DNA of 64,000 nt from positions 62,001 to 126,000 of the forward strand of contig JAQVVH010000002.1 in NCBI GenBank assembly GCA_028699065.1, in the 5' to 3' direction. This stretch comes from Gallionella sp. GTDB taxonomy: Bacteria > Pseudomonadota > Gammaproteobacteria > Burkholderiales > Gallionellaceae. The notes under the pieces are model-generated. The model worked only from the letters and a program-made list of their open reading frames with translations. It was not told where the DNA came from and searched no databases. Positions 8,596 to 17,095 of this stretch are shown one piece after another. The position numbers and the translations under genes were made by a program. The number at the start of each line of letters is the position of its first letter. The stretch's first letter is position 1.

Positions 8596-10599
8596 ATGCT
8601 TAGTAAACTCAACCCGGTTCAGCGCGAGGCCGCCACTTATCTGGATGGCCCGCTGCTCGTGCTGGCCGGTGCCGGCAGCGGCAAAACCCGGGTCATCACC
8701 CATAAAATTGCCTATTTGATCGAGGTGTGCGGTTACGCACCCAAAAATATCGCCGCCATCACCTTTACCAACAAGGCCGCCAATGAGATGAAAAGTCGTG
8801 TCGGCCAGCTATTGCGTTCCGGCAATGACAAGGGATTGCTGGTCAGCACCTTCCATTCGCTGGGCATGAATATCCTGCGGGCCGAAGCCAGACTGCTCGG
8901 CTACAAACCGCAATTTTCCATTTTTGACAGCAGCGATAGCGCAAAAATATTAGCCGAGCTTGACGCCAATAACGACAAGCAGGGACTGCGGGATTTGCAA
9001 ACGCAAATTTCAAACTGGAAGTCGGCTTTTGTTTCGCCGGATCAGGCGATAGCGCAGGCCGCAGCACCGGAACAGGCCATGCAGGCCAAAATCTACGCGC
9101 GCTATCAGGAAACCTTGCGGGCCTATCAGGCGGTGGATTTTGACGATCTCATTCACCTGCCGGTAGTCCTGTTCCGCGAATACCCGGAGGCGCTTGCGCG
9201 CTGGCAGCAGCGTTTGCGCTATTTGCTGATCGACGAATACCAGGACACCAATGATTGCCAGTATCAACTGACCCGTTTACTGGCGGGTGAACGGCAGGCA
9301 TTTACAGCCGTCGGGGACGACGATCAGGCCATTTATGCCTGGCGCGGCGCCAGCGTGGAAAATCTGCACAATCTGCGCAACGATTATTCCAACCTGCGGG
9401 TAATCAAGCTCGAGCAGAATTATCGATCCTCGCAGCGCATCCTGGCTGTGGCCAATCACCTGATCAACCACAACACCAAAGTGTTCGAGAAAAAACTCTG
9501 GAGCGAGCACGGCATCGGGGACAACATCCGGATATACGCCGCTCGTGACGAGGATCATGAGGCCGAAAGCGTGGTCATGCGGCTGGTTGCGCACAAATTC
9601 GAGCATCGCGGCCGCTTTTCCGACTACGCGATCCTGTATCGCAGCAACCATTTGTCGCGAACGTTCGAGGAACAATTGCGCGCCGAGCGCATTCCCTACA
9701 CCGTCAGCGGTGGCACGTCCTTTTTCGACTACGCCGAGATCAAGGACATCACCGCCTATCTGCGCCTGATCGCCAATCCGGACGACGATCCAGCTTTTAT
9801 CCGTGCCGCCACCACACCGCGTCGCGGCATCGGCAACGCCACGCTGGAAAAGCTGGGGCAGTATGCCGGAAAACGTCATATCAGCCTGTTCGAAGCGGCT
9901 TTCGAGGCCGCGATGGTGCAAGAGATCTCCGCGCGTCAGCACGAGGATTTAACCCAGTTCTGCCGTTTCATCTCAGGCATTCAGGATCGTGCGGACAAGG
10001 ATCCCTGCGGGGAGCTGATCGATGAATTGCTGCGCGCGATTCAGTACGAAACCTGGCTATATGACAGCCTGGAACCGCGTCAGGCCGAAAACAAGTGGAA
10101 AAATGTTCAGGATTTCACCGGCTGGCTGAAACGCAAGGCGGAACAGGATGAAAAATCCCTGCTGCAAATGGTGCAGATGCTGGCACTGGTGAGCATGCTC
10201 GACGGTAAACAGGAAACCCAGGATGCAGTCACACTTTCCACGCTGCATGCCGCCAAAGGCTTGGAGTTCCCTCACGTTTTCATCGTGGGGGTGGAGGAGG
10301 AGATTCTGCCGTTCCGGGAAAGCGATGAACGCCAGATTGAAGAAGAGCGCCGGCTGATGTACGTGGGCATCACGCGTGCCGAACGCAGCTTGCAAATCAG
10401 TTATTGCAACCGGCGGCGGCGCGGCAAGGATTGGATCGCCTGCGAGCCGAGCCGTTTTCTCGGTGAGATGCCGGAAAGCAATCTGGCCTATGCCGGCGGC
10501 CATCAGGACGCGGTTCCGCAAGTCAGTCAGGCGGAGGGCAAAGCCCGTTTGGCCAACCTCAAAGCCATGCTAAATCGAAACGGAGAAACGCCATGTTGA
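8596..10599 (+). CDS. rep: ATP-dependent DNA helicase Rep
   Basis: 3'-5' superfamily 1 helicase that clears protein blocks ahead of replication forks. The 667 aa match the Rep length (E. coli 673). Motifs: Walker A GAGSGKT (25-31), motif Ia TFTNKAANEMK, Walker B LLIDEYQDTN, motif III GDDDQAIYAWRGA, motif IV LEQNYRSS, motif V TLHAAKGLE, and motif VI YVGITRAER. The start at 8596 (MLSKLNPVQ) fits Rep; an upstream in-frame extension has no homology. The end overlaps rlmJ by 7 bp. UvrD is excluded mainly by the short C-terminus. Confidence 0.95.
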   Translation: MLSKLNPVQREAATYLDGPLLVLAGAGSGKTRVITHKIAYLIEVCGYAPKNIAAITFTNKAANEMKSRVGQLLRSGNDKGLLVSTFHSLGMNILRAEARLLGYKPQFSIFDSSDSAKILAELDANNDKQGLRDLQTQISNWKSAFVSPDQAIAQAAAPEQAMQAKIYARYQETLRAYQAVDFDDLIHLPVVLFREYPEALARWQQRLRYLLIDEYQDTNDCQYQLTRLLAGERQAFTAVGDDDQAIYAWRGASVENLHNLRNDYSNLRVIKLEQNYRSSQRILAVANHLINHNTKVFEKKLWSEHGIGDNIRIYAARDEDHEAESVVMRLVAHKFEHRGRFSDYAILYRSNHLSRTFEEQLRAERIPYTVSGGTSFFDYAEIKDITAYLRLIANPDDDPAFIRAATTPRRGIGNATLEKLGQYAGKRHISLFEAAFEAAMVQEISARQHEDLTQFCRFISGIQDRADKDPCGELIDELLRAIQYETWLYDSLEPRQAENKWKNVQDFTGWLKRKAEQDEKSLLQMVQMLALVSMLDGKQETQDAVTLSTLHAAKGLEFPHVFIVGVEEEILPFRESDERQIEEERRLMYVGITRAERSLQISYCNRRRRGKDWIACEPSRFLGEMPESNLAYAGGHQDAVPQVSQAEGKARLANLKAMLNRNGETPC

Positions 10600-11438
10600 G
10601 TTATAGGCATGCTTTCCATGCGGGTAATCACGCCGATGTGCTCAAACATCTGGTTGAAATTTTGCTGGTGCGTTATCTGCAACAGAAGGATAAAGCATTC
10701 TGGTATGTTGACACACATGCCGGCGCGGGCGCCTATAGCCTCGAAAGCGGCTATGCGACCCAAAATGCCGAATTTGAAACCGGGATCGCCCGGCTGTGGC
10801 AGCAACAGCATTTGCCGGCCGCATTGGCAGATTATGTCGGCCAGATTCGGCAGTTGAATCCCGATGGGATTCTGCGTCACTATCCCGGCTCGCCGTTGAT
10901 CGCCCAAGCGTTGTTGCGCCCGCAGGACAGTATGCGATTGTTCGAATTACATCCGGCCGATTTCGAACTGCTGCAGCGCAACGTCACTTCGCGCACCACA
11001 CAAGTCCGTCAAAGCGACGGGTTTGCCGCGCTCAAGGCCGTCCTCCCGCCGCTACCGCGCCGCGGCCTGATCCTGATCGATCCGCCCTATGAGGACAAGC
11101 AGGATTACCTGCGGGTGGTGGAGAGTTTGGGCGAAGGATTGCAGCGTTTCGCCAACGGCGTGTATGCCATCTGGTATCCTCGCCTGCAACGCCGCGAATC
11201 CGAAGATTTGCCGCAACAACTCAAACAACTTCCGGTCACCAGCTGGCTGCATGTTGCACTGAATGTTCATGCGCCACGGGACGATGGTTTCGGAATGCAT
11301 GGGAGCGGCATATTTATCATCAACCCGCCGTGGACGTTGCGTGACACGCTGGCGGAGTGCCTGCCTGTGTTGGCCGCGTTGCTGGCGCAGGACGGGCAGT
11401 CCGGATTTGTGCTTGAGCATGAAGAGCGTCATTACTGA
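10593..11438 (+). CDS. rlmJ: 23S rRNA (adenine-2030-N6)-methyltransferase
   Basis: RlmJ methylates A2030 of 23S rRNA using SAM. The N-terminus MLSYRHAFHAGNHADVLKH is characteristic, the SAM pocket is seen in YVDTHAGAGAY, and the catalytic N6-methylase motif is DPPYE (near residue 166). 281 aa is normal length. Start overlaps the end of rep. The next gene begins 16 bp after its stop. Confidence 0.94.
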   Translation: MLSYRHAFHAGNHADVLKHLVEILLVRYLQQKDKAFWYVDTHAGAGAYSLESGYATQNAEFETGIARLWQQQHLPAALADYVGQIRQLNPDGILRHYPGSPLIAQALLRPQDSMRLFELHPADFELLQRNVTSRTTQVRQSDGFAALKAVLPPLPRRGLILIDPPYEDKQDYLRVVESLGEGLQRFANGVYAIWYPRLQRRESEDLPQQLKQLPVTSWLHVALNVHAPRDDGFGMHGSGIFIINPPWTLRDTLAECLPVLAALLAQDGQSGFVLEHEERHY

Positions 11439-11454
11439 TCGCATGGGAGGCAAT

Positions 11455-13581
11455 ATGACTGAGGCACACCGCTGGAAATTTTTTCGCGCGGGCGGTTTCG
11501 AGCAGGTCTTGCTGGAAACCGGTGAAGACTTGCGGCAGCTGCCCGCGCTGGATCAAAAACTCTGGGCCGCACTGAATTGTCCCACGCGCGGCGTCGAATT
11601 CGACCCCAAAACCCTAGCGCTGCTCGATCGCGATAGCGACGGGCAAATTCGCGCCAGTGACATTCTCGATGCCGTGAATTGGCTGGCCAGCTTACTCATT
11701 GATCTGGCACCGCTGTCCGAAGGGGGCGACGGTTTAAAATTGTCCGACATCAACACGGTGACGGAGGCGGGAGCTCGTGTTCAGGCTTCTGTGCGTCACT
11801 TGTTAAAAACGCTGGGTAAATCCGAAAGTGATGTTCTGACGCTGGGCGATATGCAGGATATCGAACAGCGTATTGCCGGACTTGAATTCAACGGCGACGG
11901 GGTAATCTGTCCGGCGCAAATAGCCGATGCCGATCTGCGCGGCACGCTGGAAACGCTGCAATCCTGCCTGCCGTCTGTCACCGATATCAGCGGTCAGGCG
12001 GGGGTCAATCAGGCCGGCATTGAGACCTTTTTTACGGATGCACGCCAGCGCCTTGCGTGGTACCAAGCCGGTATTAGTGATGCCGAAATCTTCCCCTTGG
12101 GCAATTTAACGGATACTGCTTTTCCGGCCTGGCAAGCGGTGTCCTCGAAAATCGAGGATTATTTTTTGCGTTGTCGGATGGCAGCCTACGACAGCCGTGC
12201 CGCCACCCCCCTTAATCGCGCCGTCGAGGATTACATCCAGGTGGCCGCCGGTGGTCTTTCGGAAGCAAGCCCGGCAATCGCCGATTTCCCGATTGCGCTG
12301 GCCGGTGCGGATAAAGCGCTGCCGCTGGATGGTGGCATCAATCCCGCTTGGTCAGCCCGGCTGGATGCATTCAGGGATAAAGTCGTTTATCCGCTGCTGG
12401 GGGAACGCGCGGCCCTGACCCAGTCGGACTGGCAATCACTTTCTGCGACCTTCCTGCCACATGCACGATGGCTGGACAGTCAGCCTTTGGGATGCGCGGC
12501 ATCCGTCAGCGTTGCGCGTTTGCAGGCAATTCTCGGGGGAAGTGATGAAGCCACGCTGCGGTCGCTTTTGGCCCAAGACAAGGCCGTTGAAGAGGAGGTG
12601 AGCTCCGTCCGTTCGGTCGAGCGTTTGCTATATCTCAAGCGCGATCTTTTTTTACTGGCCAATAACTTTGTTTCGTTCCGCAATTTTTACACGGGTAAAG
12701 GCAAGGCAACATTTCAAATTGGCACGCTGTATCTGGATAGCCGCAGTTGCGATCTCTGTGTCCGTGTCGACGACATCAACAAGCACACCGGCTTTGCCAA
12801 CAGTAGCGGTGTCTGCCTCATCTATTGCGAATGCACGCGCAATGGTGGAAGCGAAAAAATGAACATCGCGGCGGCATTTACGGCAGGGGATTCCGATTTT
12901 CTGGTAACCGGTCGCAACGGTATTTTCTATGATCGCCAGGGGCATGATTGGAACGCCACGATTGTGCGTATCCTTGACCATCCGATCAGCATCCGGCAGG
13001 CGTTCTGGTCGCCCTACAAAAAACTGAGCAAGTTGATCAGCGAACAGCTTCAAAAATTCGCCGCCTCCAAAGCCTCGTCGGTCGAGGGGAAAATGATCAA
13101 AGCGGTCGTCGAAAATGGCAAGTCAACCGTGGAAGCGGGTACAGCGACACCCGCCAAACCCGCCTTCGATGTGGCCAAATTCGCCGGTATTTTTGCGGCG
13201 ATCGGTCTGGCGATTGGCGCGATTGGCGGCATCGTAGCCTCCATCGTCAGCGGTATTCTTGGCCTTAAGTTCTGGCAAATTCCACTCGCACTGGCGGGTC
13301 TGATGTTGCTGATTTCCGGGCCATCGATGGTCTTGGCTTGGTTCAAGCTGAAGCGCCGCAATCTGGGGCCCATCCTCGATGCCTGCGGCTGGGCGATTAA
13401 CGCGCGAATGCAGATCAATATTCCGTTTGGCACTGCGCTGACGCAAGTAGCCAGCTTGCCGCAAGGCGCCACGAGCTCACTGAGCGATCCTTTTGCCGAA
13501 ACGCGCCGGCAATGGCCCTGGTGGGTAGCGGGAATTTTGATTCTGCTGCTGGTCTTGTGGTTTGCCCGTCCGGTGATCTGA
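11455..13581 (+). CDS. Conserved membrane protein of unknown function with EF-hand-like loop
   Basis: 708-aa protein that I cannot assign to a characterised family. Near the N-terminus a calcium-binding-type loop DRDSDGQIRASD (58-69) has acids at positions 1, 3, 5 and 12; a weaker second loop lies at FNGDGVI. A long, probably soluble middle part follows, containing a KDLFLLANNFVSF-like stretch. The C-terminal 140 residues carry three hydrophobic spans (near IFAAIGLAIGAIGG, LALAGLMLLISG, WVAGILILLLVLW), the last ending at the C-terminus. There is no signal peptide, so the bulk is probably cytoplasmic. The start at 11455 is chosen for its GGGAGG site 5 bp upstream. It lies between rlmJ and a DNA-repair gene with no functional hint. 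Confidence 0.75.
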   Translation: MTEAHRWKFFRAGGFEQVLLETGEDLRQLPALDQKLWAALNCPTRGVEFDPKTLALLDRDSDGQIRASDILDAVNWLASLLIDLAPLSEGGDGLKLSDINTVTEAGARVQASVRHLLKTLGKSESDVLTLGDMQDIEQRIAGLEFNGDGVICPAQIADADLRGTLETLQSCLPSVTDISGQAGVNQAGIETFFTDARQRLAWYQAGISDAEIFPLGNLTDTAFPAWQAVSSKIEDYFLRCRMAAYDSRAATPLNRAVEDYIQVAAGGLSEASPAIADFPIALAGADKALPLDGGINPAWSARLDAFRDKVVYPLLGERAALTQSDWQSLSATFLPHARWLDSQPLGCAASVSVARLQAILGGSDEATLRSLLAQDKAVEEEVSSVRSVERLLYLKRDLFLLANNFVSFRNFYTGKGKATFQIGTLYLDSRSCDLCVRVDDINKHTGFANSSGVCLIYCECTRNGGSEKMNIAAAFTAGDSDFLVTGRNGIFYDRQGHDWNATIVRILDHPISIRQAFWSPYKKLSKLISEQLQKFAASKASSVEGKMIKAVVENGKSTVEAGTATPAKPAFDVAKFAGIFAAIGLAIGAIGGIVASIVSGILGLKFWQIPLALAGLMLLISGPSMVLAWFKLKRRNLGPILDACGWAINARMQINIPFGTALTQVASLPQGATSSLSDPFAETRRQWPWWVAGILILLLVLWFARPVI

Positions 13582-13584
13582 GTT

Positions 13585-14241
13585 ATGAGCCTATTTTCCA
13601 CAGAGTGCCGGCGTTGTCCGCGACTGTCGGAGTTTCTGCTTCACGTAAGGCAGCAGTATCCCGGCTACCACGCCCGCCCGGTGGAATCGTTCGGTGAGAT
13701 CAATCCGCGCTTTCTCATCGTCGGGCTTGCGCCGGGCATGCATGGGGCAAACCGCACAGGTCGCCCCTTTAGCGGGGATTATGCCGGAAACCTGTTATAT
13801 GCCAGTCTGCATAAATTCGGATTTGCGACGTGCGCCGAACCGTTGACGGTCGCCGGCGAAGCCAATCCGGAATTGCGATTGCAGGGTTGCCGTATTACCA
13901 ATGCCGTGCGATGTCTTCCCCCGCAGAACAAGCCGGAGCCGGCCGAAATCCGCGAATGTAACGGCTACTTGGTATCCGAACTGGCCCAGCTCCAATCGGG
14001 GGCGGCGGTACTGGCGCTGGGAACGATTGCCCATCAGGCTGTGCTGAGTGCCTGCAAGCTGCGCAAAAGTGCTTGGCCGTTTTCCCACGGCGCACAACAC
14101 GAGTTACCAAACGGACTGCATTTATTCGATAGCTACCATTGCAGCCGCTACAACACGCAAACCCGCCGACTCACCACGGTCATGTTTGAAGCAGTGATTC
14201 ACGAGATTGAAAGCCATCTTGGACGCGCGGCCACCGTTTGA
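13585..14241 (+). CDS. Family 5 uracil-DNA glycosylase (UdgB type)
   Basis: Base-excision repair glycosylase of the Fe-S family 5 type. Motif 1 [19 protein letters not shown] (from residue 47) and motif 2 [13 protein letters not shown] (from 185) match UdgB; family 5 lacks the polar catalytic residue of families 1 and 4. Cysteines C8, C11, C110 and C125 are spaced to hold a 4Fe-4S cluster. Family 5 enzymes remove uracil, hypoxanthine and related lesions. It starts 3 bp after the membrane protein stop and its end overlaps uvrC, forming a repair pair. Confidence 0.88.
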   Translation: MSLFSTECRRCPRLSEFLLHVRQQYPGYHARPVESFGEINPRFLIVGLAPGMHGANRTGRPFSGDYAGNLLYASLHKFGFATCAEPLTVAGEANPELRLQGCRITNAVRCLPPQNKPEPAEIRECNGYLVSELAQLQSGAAVLALGTIAHQAVLSACKLRKSAWPFSHGAQHELPNGLHLFDSYHCSRYNTQTRRLTTVMFEAVIHEIESHLGRAATV

Positions 14242-16033
14242 TCCACGGACGTTGTTGGAGGGCTTGCCGCTGCTGCCCGGTGTCTATCGATTCCTGGATA
14301 AAAAGGGCGACGTGCTTTACGTCGGCAAGGCCAAGCAACTGCGTAAACGGGTCGCTTCCTATTTTCGTGCCGCAGATCAACTGTCGCCGCGAATTCGTCT
14401 GATGGTGTCACATATCGCACAGATCGAAACAACCGTAACACGCTCGGAAGCGGAAGCCCTGCTACTGGAAAACAATCTAATAAAAAGTTTAAAGCCGCGC
14501 TACAACATATTGTTTCGGGATGACAAATCATATCCATACATCGTCCTGACTGGGCATCGTTTTCCCCGGTTGACGTACTACCGTGGCACACCCAATCGGC
14601 AGCATCAGTATTTCGGCCCTTACCCCAATTCCCATGCGGCCAAGGAAACCATCCAGCTTTTGCAGAAGGTTTTTCGCCTGCGCACCTGCGAAGATAGTGT
14701 TTACGATCACCGCACCCGACCTTGCCTGCTACACCAGATTCAGCGTTGTACTGCCCCCTGCATTCATCTAGTCTCCGAGGAAAATTATGCCCGGGATATT
14801 CAAAACGCGGTTTGGCTATTGCAGGGTAAACACACGGAAGTCGAGCGCGTCTTAAATGACGCCATGACCCAAGCGGCCGAGCAGCAGCAATATGAGCAGG
14901 CCGCCGCGCTGCGCGATCAATTGCGCGCCTTGCACACCGTGCAGCAAAAACAGTTCGTCGAATCCACCGGCGGCTCAACGGATGCCGACATTATCGTCGT
15001 GGCAAGAGAAGGGGCTTCCGTGTGCGTTAATCTTGCCATGGTGCGAGGCGGGCGACATCTCGGCGACAAGTGCTTTTTTCCCGAACACGCCGAAGATTTG
15101 TCGCCCGAGGAAATCATCGCGGCCTTCCTTGCACAACATTATCTGAATCGCAGTGTGCCACCGCTGATTTTGCTGGAACACGACCCACTCGAAATCACGC
15201 TGGCAGATTTGCTGGTCGAGCAGGCTGGGCACGCGGTCAGAATAAGCGTACCCAGTTCCGGCGAACGCAAACAGTGGCTGGAAATGGGACAGCGCAACGC
15301 GGTTCTTGCGCTGCAGCAACATTTGCTCCAGCGCGGCGGACAGCACCGGCGGCTGGAAAAATTGCGCGGCTGGCTGGGGATGCCGGCGTTGCAGCGCATC
15401 GAGTGTTTTGACATCAGCCACACCATGGGTGAAGCCACCGTCGCCTCCTGTGTGGTTTATGACAACGCCGAGATGCGGCCGTCCCAGTACCGGCGTTACA
15501 ACATTTCCGGCATCACGCCGGGCGACGATTATGCCGCCATGCGGCAGGCGCTCACCCGGCGCTACCAGAAACTGTCCAACGGCACAGCAGCGAGACCCGA
15601 CGTCATCCTCATCGACGGCGGACTAGGACAACTGCATATCGCGATTGAAGTCATGCGGGCACTCGGACTCGACGATTTGACGCTGATTGGCGTCGCCAAG
15701 GGCGAGGCACGCAAACCCGGCTTGGAGCAGCTGATCTTTGCTGACGGCACAGCCAGACAGCTTGCGGCCGACGACCCCGCGTTGCATTTGATCCAGCAGA
15801 TCCGGGATGAGGCGCATCGCTTTGCGATCACGGGTCATCGCGCCAGACGCAGCAAGGCGCGCAGCATCTCCAGCCTGGAGGAAATCAGCGGGGTAGGGGA
15901 CAAGCGCCGGCGCAATCTGCTGACGCACTTTGGGGGGTTACAAGGTGTACGCGCAGCCAGCGTGGTTCAGCTCAGCGAAGTCGAAGGGATTAGCAAGGCG
16001 CTTGCTGAAAAGATTTATCAGCAGCTACACTGA
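14207..16033 (+). CDS. uvrC: Excinuclease ABC subunit C
   Basis: UvrC makes both incisions in nucleotide excision repair. The N-terminal GIY-YIG nuclease is seen in [20 protein letters not shown]; a cysteine set ([13 protein letters not shown]...C..C) follows; a UVR domain lies near [17 protein letters not shown]; the RNase H-like nuclease has [11 protein letters not shown] and [11 protein letters not shown]; the C-terminal helix-hairpin-helix is at [13 protein letters not shown]. The exact start is unsure: TTG at 14207 or TTG at 14219 both lie inside the glycosylase gene, and no ATG precedes the GIY-YIG domain in frame. pgsA follows after 3 bp, a common pairing. Confidence 0.94.
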   Translation: MKAILDARPPFDPRTLLEGLPLLPGVYRFLDKKGDVLYVGKAKQLRKRVASYFRAADQLSPRIRLMVSHIAQIETTVTRSEAEALLLENNLIKSLKPRYNILFRDDKSYPYIVLTGHRFPRLTYYRGTPNRQHQYFGPYPNSHAAKETIQLLQKVFRLRTCEDSVYDHRTRPCLLHQIQRCTAPCIHLVSEENYARDIQNAVWLLQGKHTEVERVLNDAMTQAAEQQQYEQAAALRDQLRALHTVQQKQFVESTGGSTDADIIVVAREGASVCVNLAMVRGGRHLGDKCFFPEHAEDLSPEEIIAAFLAQHYLNRSVPPLILLEHDPLEITLADLLVEQAGHAVRISVPSSGERKQWLEMGQRNAVLALQQHLLQRGGQHRRLEKLRGWLGMPALQRIECFDISHTMGEATVASCVVYDNAEMRPSQYRRYNISGITPGDDYAAMRQALTRRYQKLSNGTAARPDVILIDGGLGQLHIAIEVMRALGLDDLTLIGVAKGEARKPGLEQLIFADGTARQLAADDPALHLIQQIRDEAHRFAITGHRARRSKARSISSLEEISGVGDKRRRNLLTHFGGLQGVRAASVVQLSEVEGISKALAEKIYQQLH

Positions 16034-16036
16034 CGC

Positions 16037-16609
16037 ATGCCGCTCAATATTCCCAATTTGCTAACCTGGTTGCGCATCCTGCTGATCCCAGTTTTCGTTG
16101 CCGTTTTCTACCTGCCGGATACCAAACTTAGCCCGGAACTCAAGAATCTCACCAGCACCCTGTTTTTTCTGGTGGCGGCCGCAACTGACTGGCTGGACGG
16201 CTATCTGGCCCGCCGGCTGAACCAATCCTCGGCTTTTGGCGCCTTCCTCGATCCGGTGGCGGACAAGTTGATGGTGGCAGCCGCACTAATTGTGCTGGTT
16301 GAGCTGGGCAGGGCGGAAGCTATCATCGCCTTCATCATCATCGGCCGGGAAATCACCATCTCCGCACTGCGTGAATGGATGGCCAAACTGGGCGAAAGCA
16401 AGAGCGTAGCCGTGTCGATGATCGGCAAGGTGAAGACAACTTTTCAGATGCTGGCCATTTTGTTATTGCTGTACCACGATTCGCTATTCGGACTAAATTG
16501 CCAACTGATGGGTGGACTACTTTTATATGTTGCCGCCCTGTTGACACTGTGGTCGATGGGCTATTACCTGATGCTGGCTTCGCCTCAATTGAAAAAAACG
16601 CGCAGCTGA
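16037..16609 (+). CDS. pgsA: CDP-diacylglycerol-glycerol-3-phosphate 3-phosphatidyltransferase
   Basis: Inner-membrane enzyme that makes phosphatidylglycerol phosphate, the committed step to phosphatidylglycerol and cardiolipin. The CDP-alcohol phosphotransferase motif is complete: D-WLDG-YLAR with, after eight residues, G-AFLD-PVAD (residues about 52-76). Several hydrophobic helices follow. 190 aa is normal. It is directly after uvrC and before a tRNA cluster. Confidence 0.95.
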   Translation: MPLNIPNLLTWLRILLIPVFVAVFYLPDTKLSPELKNLTSTLFFLVAAATDWLDGYLARRLNQSSAFGAFLDPVADKLMVAAALIVLVELGRAEAIIAFIIIGREITISALREWMAKLGESKSVAVSMIGKVKTTFQMLAILLLLYHDSLFGLNCQLMGGLLLYVAALLTLWSMGYYLMLASPQLKKTRS

Positions 16610-16610
16610 A

Positions 16611-16638
16611 TTGATTTATCACCCCGCGTCTGTATAAT
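16611..16638 (+). promoter_or_regulatory. Promoter of the Pro-Arg-His tRNA cluster
   Basis: TTGATT (16611-16616) and TATAAT (16633-16638) are 16 bp apart, with a GC-rich discriminator (GCGCAGCC) before the tRNA 5' end at 16649. Confidence 0.75.
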
Positions 16639-16648
16639 GCGCAGCCTT

Positions 16649-16725
16649 CGGGGTGTAGCGTAGCCTGGTAGCGCGCCTGCTTTGGGAGCAGGATGTCGGG
16701 AGTTCGAATCTCTCCACCCCGACCA
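16649..16725 (+). tRNA. tRNA-Pro (anticodon TGG)
   Basis: 77 nt with encoded CCA. Acceptor CGGGGTG/CACCCCG, anticodon stem CCTGC/GCAGG with loop TTTGGGA giving TGG, T-arm GAGTTCGAATCTC. First gene of a three-tRNA transcript. Confidence 0.97.
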
Positions 16726-16754
16726 GGTTTCAAAAAAACATCGCGAAGAGAATT

Positions 16755-16831
16755 GTGCCCGTAGCTCAACCGGATAGAGCACCAGCCTTCTAAGCTGGGG
16801 GTTACAGGTTCGATTCCTGTCGGGCACGCCA
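16755..16831 (+). tRNA. tRNA-Arg (anticodon TCT)
   Basis: 77 nt with encoded CCA. Acceptor GTGCCCG/CGGGCAC, anticodon stem CCAGC/GCTGG with loop CTTCTAA giving TCT, which reads AGA/AGG. Middle gene of the cluster. Confidence 0.97.
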
Positions 16832-16855
16832 GTGTCTGACAAGCAAAGTTCAGTG

Positions 16856-16931
16856 GTGGCTGTAGCTCAGTTGGTAGAGTCCTGGATTGTGATTCCAGTT
16901 GTCGTGGGTTCGAGTCCCATCAGCCACCCCA
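16856..16931 (+). tRNA. tRNA-His (anticodon GTG)
   Basis: 76 nt with encoded CCA. Acceptor GTGGCTG/CAGCCAC, anticodon stem CTGGA/TCCAG with loop TTGTGAT giving GTG. The extra G at 16855 can serve as G-1 opposite C73 (16928), the His identity element. No clear terminator follows before the TonB receptor gene; only a short GGCTGCAGCC palindrome is present. Confidence 0.97.
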
Positions 16932-17052
16932 AAAACTCGGTCTATCAGGATCGATCGCGGCTGCAGCCGTAGCCGTGTCGTAGCCTCCAAAATCCTCAGT
17001 AGTCTCTTCTCTGTTTATGGCAATCTCGCCAGACGTTTTCGCGCTGGAATCG

Positions 17053-17058
17053 TATAAT
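17053..17058 (+). promoter_or_regulatory. -10 element upstream of the TonB receptor gene
   Basis: A perfect TATAAT 38 bp before the ATG; the ribosome site GGGAG (17084-17088) lies 7 bp before the ATG. A -35 box is not obvious, which may mean activator dependence. Confidence 0.45.
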
Positions 17059-17095
17059 CGCGCGGAAAATAAAAATAGTCTCCGGGAGTTTTGTC

